From assembly GCF_000764025.1 (NCBI RefSeq), contig NZ_KN234776.1, positions 1 to 34,322 of the forward strand: a stretch of DNA of 34,322 bases. The letters are read 5' to 3'. Under the pieces are notes generated by a model that made no database searches, was not told where the DNA came from, and saw only the letters and a list, made by a program, of their open reading frames with translations. Shown here piece after piece: positions 1 through 8,748 of the stretch. The stretch's first letter is position 1. Each line of letters opens with the position of its first letter. A program made the translations under genes and the position numbers. The stretch comes from Pseudohaliea rubra DSM 19751 (GTDB taxonomy: Bacteria; Pseudomonadota; Gammaproteobacteria; Pseudomonadales; Halieaceae).

Positions 1-391
1 AGCGCGCATCGACCCAGCCCAGCAGCCGCGCGCCCAGCGCCAGCGCCTCGTCGAGGTGGGCCAGGGCGTCCGCGGCGAGTGCCGGCGGCAGTTTCGCCCC
101 GGGGGCGATGTGGTAGAACTCTTTCAGGTCCTTCACCCCGTGACCCACCGCCGTCTCCGATACGTCCGGGGGAATCCAGCCTGTGGTGTTGCCGGACACG
201 GGGTTCTCCTCCGCCAGCCAGGCTTCCTTGCCTTCGCCGAGGAAAAACGCCCGCCAGCCGGCATCCATGCGCGCCAGCCGCGCCGGCGTCAGCGGCGGGT
301 TGCGCAGCACCGCAAAGCCGCTGTCCCGCAGGGCCTGGACGAAGGCGCGGTCTGCGCCGGGCGCCTGGCAATCGACGATGGCAACGCTCAC
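1..391 (-). CDS. 2-oxoglutarate/Fe(II)-type oxygenase, N-terminal part (gene runs off the window)
   Basis: The first 130 codons of a leftward gene are present. The N-terminus (SVAIVDCQ, then LRDSGFAVLRNPPL, then a WRAFF segment) matches the non-haem dioxygenase N-terminal domain of isopenicillin-N-synthase-like enzymes, which start with a short beta strand followed by a 'GF' segment. The Fe-binding HxD...H residues would lie beyond base 1 and cannot be checked. The start is GTG at 391-389. The preceding transporter ends with TGA at 390-388, so the two genes share a 4-base GTGA overlap and are probably translationally coupled, which suggests the transporter moves the substrate or product. The family call rests on the N-terminus only; the substrate is unknown. 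Confidence 0.6.
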   Translation of the reverse strand, partial: MSVAIVDCQAPGADRAFVQALRDSGFAVLRNPPLTPARLARMDAGWRAFFLGEGKEAWLAEENPVSGNTTGWIPPDVSETAVGHGVKDLKEFYHIAPGAKLPPALAADALAHLDEALALGARLLGWVDAR

Positions 392-1587
392 GGGTGCTCC
401 TCCAGCGGCGGCGCCAGGCGCCGGGCAAGCAGTATCAACAGGGCCAGAAACACATAGCAGAAAGAGCTGAAGCGAAGCACCGTCAGCGCCTCCCCGCCGG
501 CAACCACGGCGCTGGTAACCGCCGGGCTCACCGCCGTGCCCAGGGTCGCGCCGAAGAGCAGCGCGGCGATGAGCCGCGGCGACGGCACCGTGACCGCGTC
601 GCTGGCAAAGGCGATGGTCACCTTGAGCAGGCCGAGGTTCAAGAGGCCCCAGGCAAAGGCCAGCCAGGGCAGCCAGGACGGCGCGGTCACGGTCCAAAGG
701 GGTATGGAGCCGAAAAAGGTGCCGAAGATGCTCGCCAGCACCATGCGCCGGGCGCCGAGGCGCAGCACCCACCAGGCCACCAGCAGCTGGCCGCAGAACA
801 TGCCCGTCCAGTAGCGGGAAACCACTGATCCGGCGGCCTCCCGGCTCATGGGCAGCGTTGCCTCGAGATGGCTCGGCAGCCACCAGAGCATGCTGTTCTG
901 GCCCAACGTATAGAGAAAGAGCGCCGCGATGCAGAGCCACACGGTCGCCGGCCAGCGCGGGGCCGCCGGCGGCGCACCCCCCTCCCCGCTCACGGTCGCC
1001 ACCCGGGTGGCCTCGCTCTGCGGAAAGCGCGACAGCGCCGCGAGCACCACGATCAGTGCCGCCAGGGCGCCGACCAGCAGGTAGGTGCTCGCCCAGTGCA
1101 GCCCCGCGGCCACAAAGAGCACGGCCACTGCGGAGGTCGCCGCCCCGGCGCCGCTGAAGAAGCCGTCCGTCACCACCAGCATCGAGGCCCGGCGCTTGCC
1201 GGCAAAGAGCAGCGCGATGCCGCTGGCCGCACCGGCGAGACCGATGCCGCAGCCGGTGCCCACCACCCCGAGGGCCAGGCGCAGGACCCAGAGGCTCTCG
1301 GTGAAGCGCAGCAGCAGGAGCGCCCCGGCCAGGGCGAGGTAGACCAGCAGCATGGCCGCGCGCAGGGTGAGGAGATCGAAGATCACCAGGGCGAGGCCGG
1401 AGCCGACGAGGATGCCCACGGTGAGCCAACTGAATAGCGCACCGGCAGCCGGCACCGACAGGCCGAGCTGTTCCGCCAGCGGCGGTAGCACCACGCCGAT
1501 GGGCGCGAGCATGCCCGACATCACGCAATAGGCGAGGAAGCAGGCGAGGGTGACGCTCGCCCGGTGGGGCGGGGGATGCTGGCTCAC
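388..1587 (-). CDS. Major facilitator superfamily transporter
   Basis: A 399-residue, very hydrophobic protein with about twelve predicted membrane segments and no signal peptide, which is the standard MFS size. The N-terminal segments (SVTLACFLAYCVMSGMLAP, then a GALFSWLTVGILVGSG stretch) resemble the TsgA/FucP-like branch in which helix 2 carries a conserved G. A more polar stretch around residues 195-215 is the probable central cytoplasmic loop between the two six-helix halves. It overlaps the downstream oxygenase gene by 4 bases, so both are probably made from one mRNA. The substrate cannot be deduced. Confidence 0.8.
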   Translation of the reverse strand: MSQHPPPHRASVTLACFLAYCVMSGMLAPIGVVLPPLAEQLGLSVPAAGALFSWLTVGILVGSGLALVIFDLLTLRAAMLLVYLALAGALLLLRFTESLWVLRLALGVVGTGCGIGLAGAASGIALLFAGKRRASMLVVTDGFFSGAGAATSAVAVLFVAAGLHWASTYLLVGALAALIVVLAALSRFPQSEATRVATVSGEGGAPPAAPRWPATVWLCIAALFLYTLGQNSMLWWLPSHLEATLPMSREAAGSVVSRYWTGMFCGQLLVAWWVLRLGARRMVLASIFGTFFGSIPLWTVTAPSWLPWLAFAWGLLNLGLLKVTIAFASDAVTVPSPRLIAALLFGATLGTAVSPAVTSAVVAGGEALTVLRFSSFCYVFLALLILLARRLAPPLEEHP

Positions 1588-1655
1588 GGACGATATCGCA
1601 TTGCGGCAGGGGAGACGTTATATTGCCCGGAAATAGAGGCAGGAACGAATCCGCC

Positions 1656-2030
1656 ATGAGCGATTACCCGAACGATCGGCGCCGGAACGTCCGCGCGCAG
1701 CTGGACCTGCCGGTGGAGGTGCACCAGGGCGGCAGTGTCTGGAAGCAGCGCCTCGTGGACCTTTCCCTTGCCGGCATCGCCACGGACCAGCCCGAGGTCT
1801 GGGATGCCCAGTACAACGAGCCGTTCACGCTGATCATCCACCTGGACGATGGCGCGGCGCTTGAGCTCCATGCCTACCTCCAGCACGTGGAGAACAACCG
1901 TCTCGGCTTCTCGGTGCAGCACGTGGACCAGGCCAACATCGAGCCCCTGCGGGCGCTCCTCGCGACCCGGGTAGACGATGAGGCAGCGCTGGACGCGGAG
2001 ATCGAGCGGTTGCGGCAGGAAGAAGGCTAG
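1656..2030 (+). CDS. PilZ-domain protein (c-di-GMP receptor)
   Basis: A 124-residue single-domain protein. The two PilZ signatures are visible: an RxxxR motif (Arg9 to Arg13 in RRNVR) and DxSxxG (Asp35, Ser37, Gly40 in DLSLAG), which in this family wrap around dimeric c-di-GMP. The C-terminus is a short acidic helix. ATG at 1656 is preferred over an in-frame TTG at 1623 because the PilZ fold begins just after it and a purine-rich AGGCAGGA lies 12 bases upstream. It is transcribed divergently from the MFS transporter and converges on gdhA. The partner or output is not indicated by neighbours. Confidence 0.85.
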   Translation: MSDYPNDRRRNVRAQLDLPVEVHQGGSVWKQRLVDLSLAGIATDQPEVWDAQYNEPFTLIIHLDDGAALELHAYLQHVENNRLGFSVQHVDQANIEPLRALLATRVDDEAALDAEIERLRQEEG

Positions 2031-2073
2031 GCGGGGCAGCCCCCGCCCTGGCAGCGCAGGAACGCGCCTGCCA
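2030..2073. terminator. Two GC-rich hairpins between convergent PilZ gene and gdhA
   Basis: Hairpin one pairs GGCGGGG (2030-2036) with CCCCGCC (2041-2047) around a 4-base loop, immediately after the PilZ stop codon. Hairpin two pairs TGGCAG (2049-2054) with CTGCCA (2068-2073) and continues inward through CGC/GCG. No T-tract follows on either strand, so these are stem-loops that could stabilise 3' ends or assist termination rather than canonical intrinsic terminators. Confidence 0.4.
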
Positions 2074-2088
2074 CAGCAGGATACGGAC

Positions 2089-3432
2089 CTAGATCGCACC
2101 GTAGGCCAGCATGGCGTCCGCCACCTTGCGGAAGCCGGCGACATTGGCGCCGCGTACGTAATTCACCAGCTCTCCGTTCTCCCCATAGTGCACGCACTGG
2201 TCATGGATACCGTTCATGATGTCGCGCAGGCGGTGCTCCAGTTCTTCGGCACCCCAGGCCATGCGGATGCTGTTCTGGCTCATTTCCATCCCGGACACTG
2301 CCACGCCGCCGGCATTCGCGGCCTTGCCGGGGCCAAAGAGGACGCCGGCGTCATGCAGGACCTTGATGGCCTCCACCGTGGTCGGCATGTTCGCGCCCTC
2401 GGCGACGGCCTGGCAGCCGTTCACCGCGAGGGTGCGCGCGTCCTGCTGGTCGAGCTCGTTCTGCACCGCGCAGGGGAAGGCGAGATCACAGGGCACACCC
2501 CAGGGGCGGGTGCCCTCGTGGTACTGACAGCCGACGTGCTCCGCGTACTCACGGATGCGCCCACGGCGCCGGGTCTTCAAATCAATGAGCCAGTGCAGCT
2601 TGTCCTCGTCGAGGCCGTTGGCATCATGGATGAAGCCCGAGGAGTCTGAGAGCGTGACCACCTTCGCCCCGAGCTGCATGAGCTTCTGCGCGCAGTAGAG
2701 CGCGACGTTGCCGGAACCGGAGAGCACGCAGGTCTTGCCCTCCACGCTGTCACCGCGGTGCGCGAGCATGGCCTGCATGAAAAAAGCCGCGCCCCAGCCC
2801 GTGGCCTCGGTGCGGATAAGGCTGCCGCCGAACTCGATGCCTTTGCCCGTGAGCGCCCCGGTGAACTCGCCGGTGAGGCGCTTGTACTGCCCGAAGAGGT
2901 AGCTGATCTCCCGCGCGCCGACGCCGATATCGCCGGCGGGCACGTCGGTATTCGGGCCGATATGGTGGTACAGCTCGGTCATGAAGGACTGGCAGAAGCG
3001 CATGATCTCCCGGTCCGACTTGCCCTTGGGATTGAAGTCAGAGCCGCCCTTGCCCGAGCCGATGGGCAGGGTCGTCAGGCTGTTTTTGAAGGTCTGCTCA
3101 AAGCCAAGGAACTTGAGGATCGACAAGTTCACCGTGGGGTGGAAGCGCAGGCCGCCCTTGTAGGGGCCGATGGCGTTGTTGAACTGCACCCGGAACCCCC
3201 GGTTGACCCGGATGTTGCCCTCGTCGTCTTCCCACACGACCCGGAAGATCACGGAGCGGTCGGGCTCTGTCATGCGCTCGAGGATGCCCGCCTCGCGGTA
3301 GCGGACGTTGTCGAGGATGAAGGGGATCACCGACTCGGCTACCTCGTGCACGGCCTGGTGGAACTCCGGCTCGCCGGGGTTACGCTTGATCAGGCCCTGC
3401 ATGAAGCGATCGAGGGAGAGGTCCTGGTACAT
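2089..3432 (-). CDS. gdhA: NADP-specific glutamate dehydrogenase
   Basis: 447 residues, the same length as the E. coli hexameric NADP-dependent enzyme that reductively aminates 2-oxoglutarate to glutamate. Visible motifs are the substrate-binding GPYKGGLRFHP near residues 89-99, the catalytic Lys128 in PIGSGKGGSDFNPKG, and the Rossmann-fold dinucleotide loop LSGSGNVALYCAQ in the second half. The ATG at 3432 is preceded by GAAGGAG. The gene is flanked by independent transcription units (PilZ gene convergent, radA upstream on the same strand with a 279-base gap), so it is probably monocistronic. The gap upstream (3433-3711) contains CATAAT at 3466-3461 on the minus strand as a possible -10, but no convincing -35 and no other gene. 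Confidence 0.95.
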   Translation of the reverse strand: MYQDLSLDRFMQGLIKRNPGEPEFHQAVHEVAESVIPFILDNVRYREAGILERMTEPDRSVIFRVVWEDDEGNIRVNRGFRVQFNNAIGPYKGGLRFHPTVNLSILKFLGFEQTFKNSLTTLPIGSGKGGSDFNPKGKSDREIMRFCQSFMTELYHHIGPNTDVPAGDIGVGAREISYLFGQYKRLTGEFTGALTGKGIEFGGSLIRTEATGWGAAFFMQAMLAHRGDSVEGKTCVLSGSGNVALYCAQKLMQLGAKVVTLSDSSGFIHDANGLDEDKLHWLIDLKTRRRGRIREYAEHVGCQYHEGTRPWGVPCDLAFPCAVQNELDQQDARTLAVNGCQAVAEGANMPTTVEAIKVLHDAGVLFGPGKAANAGGVAVSGMEMSQNSIRMAWGAEELEHRLRDIMNGIHDQCVHYGENGELVNYVRGANVAGFRKVADAMLAYGAI

Positions 3433-3711
3433 GCACGGGCTCCTTCGGGTAAACGGCGATTATGGCAGCGTGGATGGCCTGTTGCGATCACGCCGCGCAG
3501 GGGTTGCTATGCCGTGCCGGCTTTGGATGGTCGTAATGTTCCGGAGCGAGTGCGAGATGCCTCTCTCAGCCTTGCCCGGCCGGGTCGCTCCACGATATTC
3601 GCTTGGTGAAAGAAGCATCCCGCGCTCGCCCCTACCGCCCTGCGTAAGTCCACGGCAGCAGCGGCGGGTACGGCCGGATGTAAGCCCTGTCACGTCCGCC
3701 CGGCATCGGCC

Positions 3712-5091
3712 CTAGCTGAACGCCGCCAGCGCTTCCTGCAGCTTGCGCACGGGCACGACCTCCATGCCGGGGATGGCGGACTTGGGGGCGTTGGCCTTCG
3801 GCACGATGGCGCGGCGGAAACCGTGCTTGGCGGCCTCGGCGAGGCGTTCCTGGCCGCTGGGCACCGGGCGGATCTCGCCGGAGAGGCCCACTTCGCCGAA
3901 GATCACCAGGTCCCGCGGCAGCGGGTGGTCGCGGAAGCTGGAGACGATGGCCAGCAGCAGCGCGAGGTCGGCGCTGGTCTCCAGCACCTTGACCCCGCCG
4001 ACCACGTTGGCGAAGACATCCTGGTCACCTACGTGCAGGCCGCCGTGGCGATGGAGCACCGCCAGCAGCATGGCCAGGCGGTTCTGCTCCAGGCCCACGG
4101 CCACCCGCCGCGGGTTGCCCAGGGCGCTGTCGTCCACCAGCGCCTGGATCTCCACCAGCAGCGGCCGGGTGCCCTCCCAGACCACCATCACGGCACTGCC
4201 TGAGGACGCCTCCTCGCTGCGGTCGAGAAAGATCGCGGAGGGGTTTTTCACTTCCCGCAGGCCGCCGTCGGTCATGGCGAAGATGCCGAGTTCGTTGACG
4301 GCGCCGAAGCGGTTCTTCTGCCCGCGCAGGGTGCGGAAGCGCGAATCGTCGGAGCCCTCGAGGAGGATCGAGCAGTCGATCATGTGCTCGAGGACCTTGG
4401 GACCGGCGAGGCTGCCGTCTTTGGTGACGTGGCCGACGAGGAGCAGCACGGTACCCGACTGCTTGGCGTAGCGGGTGAGCGCCGCGGCGCATTCGCGCAC
4501 CTGCGAGACGCTCCCGGGGGCCGAAGCGATGTCGTCGGAGTGCACCACCTGGATCGAGTCGACCACCACCACGTCGGGCCGGTCGCTCCCGAGGGCGGCG
4601 AGGATGCTCTCGACGTTGGTCTCGGCCATCAGTCGGAGCTGGTCCATGGGCAGGCCGAGGCGCCGGGCGCGCAGGGCCACCTGCTGCAGGCTCTCCTCGC
4701 CGGTGATGTACAGGCAGGGGCGGCCGCGGGCGAGGTGGCAGAGGGTCTGCAGCAGCAGCGTGCTCTTGCCGGCCCCGGGGCTGCCGCCGACGAGAATTGC
4801 CGAGCCCGGCACAAGACCACCGCCGAGGACCCGGTCGAACTCGCCGGCGCCGGAGCCGATGCGCGCCACGGCCTCGGTGGCGATCTCCGCCAGCAGCTTC
4901 GCCTCCGGCCGGGCGCCGGCGAAGCCTGCCCGGTTGCCTGCGCCCGCTGCCGTGCCGCGCCGGCCGCCGGCGGGACCGAGGCGCAGCTCCGAGACGGTGT
5001 TCCAGGCGCCGCAGTCACTGCACTGGCCCTGCCACTTGCTGTAGTCCGAGCCGCACTCGGTGCACACAAACGCGGTTTTCTGCTTCGCCAT
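3712..5091 (-). CDS. radA: DNA repair/recombination ATPase RadA (Sms)
   Basis: 459 residues, essentially the E. coli length. The start is ATG at 5091, preceded by a perfect AGGAGG; the reading frame stays open further upstream, but the canonical MAKQKTAFVC N-terminus fixes the start. Domains in order: four-cysteine zinc finger (Cys10, Cys13, Cys24, Cys27), RecA-like ATPase core with Walker A GGSPGAGKST near residue 100, the RadA-specific KNRFG motif near residue 257, and a C-terminal Lon-protease-like domain that lacks protease activity in this family. RadA is a DnaB-like helicase promoting branch migration during recombination. It is divergent from the DnaT-like gene, with about 106 bases between the two starts. 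Confidence 0.96.
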   Translation of the reverse strand: MAKQKTAFVCTECGSDYSKWQGQCSDCGAWNTVSELRLGPAGGRRGTAAGAGNRAGFAGARPEAKLLAEIATEAVARIGSGAGEFDRVLGGGLVPGSAILVGGSPGAGKSTLLLQTLCHLARGRPCLYITGEESLQQVALRARRLGLPMDQLRLMAETNVESILAALGSDRPDVVVVDSIQVVHSDDIASAPGSVSQVRECAAALTRYAKQSGTVLLLVGHVTKDGSLAGPKVLEHMIDCSILLEGSDDSRFRTLRGQKNRFGAVNELGIFAMTDGGLREVKNPSAIFLDRSEEASSGSAVMVVWEGTRPLLVEIQALVDDSALGNPRRVAVGLEQNRLAMLLAVLHRHGGLHVGDQDVFANVVGGVKVLETSADLALLLAIVSSFRDHPLPRDLVIFGEVGLSGEIRPVPSGQERLAEAAKHGFRRAIVPKANAPKSAIPGMEVVPVRKLQEALAAFS

Positions 5092-5197
5092 GAGCCTCCT
5101 GTGAAACGGGCCTCCCGTGAAAAACGCCGCCGGGAGCTGTATCGTCTCCTGCCAGGCGGCTATCCTAGCCGGCCGCACCCACGACCCGGAAGCGTTG

Positions 5198-6460
5198 ATG
5201 ACGGAATCGTCCCTCATCCCCGAACAGCAGCTCCTGTTCTCCCCCGGCCTGGCGGCGACCATCGGCCTGGAGGAGGCGATCCTGCTGCAGTACCTCCACG
5301 GCCTGCTGCGGCACCTGCCGGCGGACCACCACGGGCCGGCGGGCTGGGTGAGCGTCTCTCGCGGCCGGCTTCTTGCCGCCCTTCCCTTCTGGAACGACGC
5401 GGACCTCACCCGGGTCTGTCAGCACCTGGTGGACCTGGGGGTGCTGCAGGTGCGCCAGGCCGCGGGCAGCGAGGCGCTGTCCTTTGCTCTGGACCATGGG
5501 CCCGCTGCCGCGGGCCGACAGCGCGAGGACGCGCCTCCCCCGGCAGACAGTGCCCGGGGGAGCAGCGCCCCCGCCGGGACGGGACCGCAGGCCCCGTCAG
5601 CGCACAGTGACGCGGGGATGCGCGGACCACAGCCCGAACGTACCGACGCTGGCCCGGGGCCGCGCTTTCCGCCGGGGGCCCCCATCCCGGCGACCCGGCC
5701 ACGGGCCGGCCTGCTGCCGGCGGGCTGGCAACCCGGCGAAGACCTGCTGCAGCTGCTGGCGCTGAACCACAACATACCGCGCGCCTTCGCGCTGGAACAA
5801 CTCGAGGATTTCGTCTTTTACTGGCGCGAGCGCGGCGAGACCAGCCACGCCTGGGAGAACAAGTTCCGTCAGCACGTGCTGTCCTGCTGGCGGCGGCAGC
5901 AGCAGGATGCCGCCGAGGCCTTCCGCACCACCCCGGTGCCCCTCGACGGGCACTGGAAGCCCAGCGCCGACGCCCTGGAGATTCTCCTGCGCGCCGGCGT
6001 GGCCCGGGACTTCATCGCCGACTCGATCCCCGAGTTCGTGCTCTACTGGCGCGAGCGCGGCAGCGCCCCGGAGGCCTTGAATACGCGCTTTGTGCAGCAC
6101 ATCCGGCGCCAGTGGGCACGCTACCGGTCGAGCCGGGAGCACAGCACGGAGCCGGCGCGCATCCCGCCGGACTGGCAGCCGAGCGCCGACGTGTTCGATA
6201 TTCTGGAGCTGTCGCACATCGACGCCGGCTTCGCGAAGGCCCTCGTGCCGGAGTTTGTGCTCTACTGGCGCGACAGCAACCAGCTGCACAGCTCCTGGAA
6301 CTCGAAGTTCCTGCAGCATGTAAAATACCATTGGGCGCGGCACAACCAATTCACGGCACGGGATCGAAGCCATGACGGGCAGCAGGGAACTGGTAGAGCG
6401 GGCCGAACGCGCGATCGCAGCCTCGAGCAGGACCTCCACGACACCTCCTGGGCAGACTGA
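5198..6460 (+). CDS. DnaT-like replication protein with three tandem DnaT domains
   Basis: 420 residues. Residues about 5-88 look like a winged-helix replication-initiator-type module (SRGRLLAALPFWNDADLTRV, then LVDLGVLQV). Residues 95-170 are a Pro/Ala/Gly-rich linker. Three repeats of about 60 residues follow at 172-232, 249-310 and 321-382, each of the form WxPxxD...L...(F/V)xxYWR...NxxFxQHVxxxW, which is the DnaT C-terminal ssDNA-binding domain signature. E. coli DnaT (primosomal protein i) has one such domain. ATG 5198 is chosen because the conserved N-terminal module begins there. The 3' end overlaps the lambda-P-like gene by 89 bases. Role inferred: ssDNA binding and help in recruiting the helicase. 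Confidence 0.75.
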   Translation: MTESSLIPEQQLLFSPGLAATIGLEEAILLQYLHGLLRHLPADHHGPAGWVSVSRGRLLAALPFWNDADLTRVCQHLVDLGVLQVRQAAGSEALSFALDHGPAAAGRQREDAPPPADSARGSSAPAGTGPQAPSAHSDAGMRGPQPERTDAGPGPRFPPGAPIPATRPRAGLLPAGWQPGEDLLQLLALNHNIPRAFALEQLEDFVFYWRERGETSHAWENKFRQHVLSCWRRQQQDAAEAFRTTPVPLDGHWKPSADALEILLRAGVARDFIADSIPEFVLYWRERGSAPEALNTRFVQHIRRQWARYRSSREHSTEPARIPPDWQPSADVFDILELSHIDAGFAKALVPEFVLYWRDSNQLHSSWNSKFLQHVKYHWARHNQFTARDRSHDGQQGTGRAGRTRDRSLEQDLHDTSWAD

Positions 6461-7058
6461 CACCGGGGGAGAACGCCCGGGGCGCGCCGCCCCGGAGCGC
6501 ATCGAGGCCATCAATCAGGTGTTCGCCCTGTACCGCCTCAACTACCACAACCAGTACTACGCCGCCTTCCCGGATGCTGAGCAGCTGCGGCAGATCAAGA
6601 AGCTGTGGCTGGAATCACTCGCCGATTACGGCGTGAGCCAGCTGCTGGCCGGCGCGAAGCGCGCGATCGAGGGCAGCGAGTACCTGCCCACGCTGAACCG
6701 CATGCACCGCTGCTGCCGGGAGGCGGCGGCAGACCACGGCCTGCCGCCGGCGCGGGACGCCTACGAGGAAGCCTGCACGGCGCCCTCCCCCAAAGCCGCC
6801 CAGCCCTGGTCTCACGCCGCCGTCTACCTCGCCGGCCGCGACAGCGGCTGGTTCACCCTCGCCAACAAGCCGGAGGCGACCAGCTGGCCCGTGTTCCGGG
6901 ACCACTACGAGCGCTACTGTGCGCGGGTGCTGGCCGGGGAAGAGCTGACGCTGCCGCCGGCCCCGGCGCTGGCGCAGGCGCAGGATCGCGGCAAGCCGCT
7001 GTCTGACGAGGAACAGCTGGAGCAGCTGCGGCAGCTGCGACGCGACCTGGCACTGTAG
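6372..7058 (+). CDS. Lambda P-like helicase loader/matchmaker protein
   Basis: 228 residues. The core from about residue 38 (RIEAINQVFALYRLNYHNQYY, then IKKLWLESLADY, then YLPTLNRMHRCC) and the TSWPVFRDHYERYCARVLAGEEL tail resemble the phage lambda replication protein P family, which binds the hexameric DnaB helicase and delivers it to the origin. The first 37 residues are low-complexity and overlap the end of the DnaT-like gene in another frame; no alternative start codon lies further in before the conserved core, so ATG 6372 is kept although its ribosome site is weak. Followed after 24 bases by the end of convergent dnaB. No phage genes surround it, which suggests a domesticated chromosomal copy. 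Confidence 0.72.
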   Translation: MTGSRELVERAERAIAASSRTSTTPPGQTDTGGERPGRAAPERIEAINQVFALYRLNYHNQYYAAFPDAEQLRQIKKLWLESLADYGVSQLLAGAKRAIEGSEYLPTLNRMHRCCREAAADHGLPPARDAYEEACTAPSPKAAQPWSHAAVYLAGRDSGWFTLANKPEATSWPVFRDHYERYCARVLAGEELTLPPAPALAQAQDRGKPLSDEEQLEQLRQLRRDLAL

Positions 7059-7082
7059 GCGCCCCGGCAGCAGCGCCGCGGC

Positions 7083-8480
7083 TCAACCCTGCTGTCGGGC
7101 GAGGTTCTCGAAGCGGGTGAATTCACCGACGAAGGCCAGGCGTACGGTGCCGATGGGGCCGTTCCGCTGCTTGCCGATAATAATCTCGGCCACGCCCTTG
7201 TCCGGGGAGTCCTCGTTGTAGACCTCGTCCCGGTAGATGAACAGGATCACGTCTGCGTCCTGTTCTATCGCGCCCGATTCCCTGAGATCCGAGTTTACCG
7301 GGCGCTTGTTCGGCCGCTGCTCCAGGGAGCGGTTGAGCTGGGACAGGGCCACCACCGGGCAGCCGAACTCCTTGGCAATGGCCTTCAGGTTGCGGGAGAT
7401 TTCCGAGATCTCCGCGGTGCGTCCCTCACCGCTGCCAGCCACCTGCATGAGCTGCAGGTAATCGAGCATGATCATGGCGAGGTCGCCGTGCTCGCGGACC
7501 ACCCGGCGCGCCCGGCTGCGCACCTCCGTGGGCGTGAGCGCCGGCGTGTCGTCGATGTACAGGGGCACATCCTTGAGCTTGCCAACGGCCCCCGAGAGCT
7601 TGGGCCAGTCTTCCTGGTCCAGCTTGCCGTTGCGCACCTTGGTCTGGTTGATGCGGCCGATGGAGGACAGCATGCGCATGATCAGCTGCTCGGCCGGCAT
7701 CTCCATGCTGAACACCAGCACGGGCCGCTCCTGGGCCAGCACCGCATGCTCCACGAGGTTCATGGCGAAGCTGGTCTTGCCCATGGAGGGGCGGCCGGCG
7801 ACGATCACCAGGTCCGAGCGCTGCAGGCCGGAGGTGAAGCGATCCAGGTCCAGGTAACCGGTGGACAGGCCGGTGATGTCGCCGCCGCTCTGGAACAGTT
7901 CCTCAATGCGCGCCAGCGCGCCCTGGAGCAGCGGGTTCACGGTCTGCGGACCGCCGGCCTTGGGGCCCTGCTCGGCGATCTGCATGATGCGCCGCTCGGC
8001 GGCATCGATGAGCTCCCCGGCGCTGCGCCCTTCCGGGTTGAAGCCGCTGTCGGCGATTTCCTGGGCCGCCTGGATAAGCCGACGCACATTCGCCCGCTCG
8101 CTCACCACCTGGGCATAGGCGCGGATATTAGAGGCGCTGGGGGTGCCCTCGGCGAGCTCCGTGAGGTAGGCGAGACCGCCGGCGGCCTCGAGCTCGCCGC
8201 TGGCCTGGAGCTTGTCGGCGACGGTAATCACGTCGACGGGGTCGCTGGCTTCGGCCAGGCGGGCCACGTGCCGGAAGATCAGCCGGTGATCCGGCCGATA
8301 GAAGTCCTCGGCGGCCACCACCTCGGCCACGCCGTCCCAGCCGTCCGCAGACAGCAGCAGACCGCCGAGCACGGACTGCTCCGCCTCAATGGAATGGGGC
8401 TGCATCTTGATCCGGGCGACGTCGCTGTCGTAGTCGGGGGGCGGCGCGAGGGAAAAGTCGGCGATGTCGGGGTCAGCCAT
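7083..8480 (-). CDS. dnaB: Replicative DNA helicase DnaB
   Basis: 465 residues from ATG 8480; an in-frame GTG seven codons upstream (8501) is possible, and neither start has a strong ribosome site. The N-terminal domain starts at MQPHSIEAEQSVLGGLLL, as in all DnaB proteins. The RecA-like C-terminal domain carries Walker A GRPSMGKTSFAMN near residue 227, a Walker B segment ending LDYLQLM, and the late motif SDLRESGAIEQDADVILF. No intein is present. It is the 5'-to-3' fork helicase. It lies downstream of rplI as in many Gammaproteobacteria, with a 288-base gap, and is convergent with the two putative loader genes. Confidence 0.97.
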   Translation of the reverse strand: MADPDIADFSLAPPPDYDSDVARIKMQPHSIEAEQSVLGGLLLSADGWDGVAEVVAAEDFYRPDHRLIFRHVARLAEASDPVDVITVADKLQASGELEAAGGLAYLTELAEGTPSASNIRAYAQVVSERANVRRLIQAAQEIADSGFNPEGRSAGELIDAAERRIMQIAEQGPKAGGPQTVNPLLQGALARIEELFQSGGDITGLSTGYLDLDRFTSGLQRSDLVIVAGRPSMGKTSFAMNLVEHAVLAQERPVLVFSMEMPAEQLIMRMLSSIGRINQTKVRNGKLDQEDWPKLSGAVGKLKDVPLYIDDTPALTPTEVRSRARRVVREHGDLAMIMLDYLQLMQVAGSGEGRTAEISEISRNLKAIAKEFGCPVVALSQLNRSLEQRPNKRPVNSDLRESGAIEQDADVILFIYRDEVYNEDSPDKGVAEIIIGKQRNGPIGTVRLAFVGEFTRFENLARQQG

Positions 8481-8748
8481 GGTAGGTTCAGGGCTCAGCA
8501 CGGCCGCTCAGAGTAGCGGATTCGGGAGCTTCACTGAAGGGGCTGGCCGCCTGCGGGAAGCCTGCGGGAGGAAAGCGCCGCCGCTGTCGGCGCCGGGACG
8601 CACCGCCGACCGGCACAGGACAGCACCCCCTGCGGGCGCCGGGCAGCCGTCTCCTCCGGGCGAACGGCGCAGCACTACCCGGCAGGAGCGGCGCCCTCGC
8701 CGCAGGCAGGGGGGCAGGGTTCGCCGGCCGGTATCGGCGCGGCGATGC

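Noticed and set aside
3433-3711. Small leftward open frame or riboswitch upstream of gdhA
   Set aside because: The open frame has no ribosome site and an Arg-rich random composition, and no recognisable riboswitch architecture was found; the stretch is treated as the gdhA promoter region.
5198-7058. Prophage replication module
   Set aside because: DnaT-like and lambda-P-like genes sit among conserved housekeeping genes with matching GC content; no integrase, repressor, structural or lysis genes are nearby.
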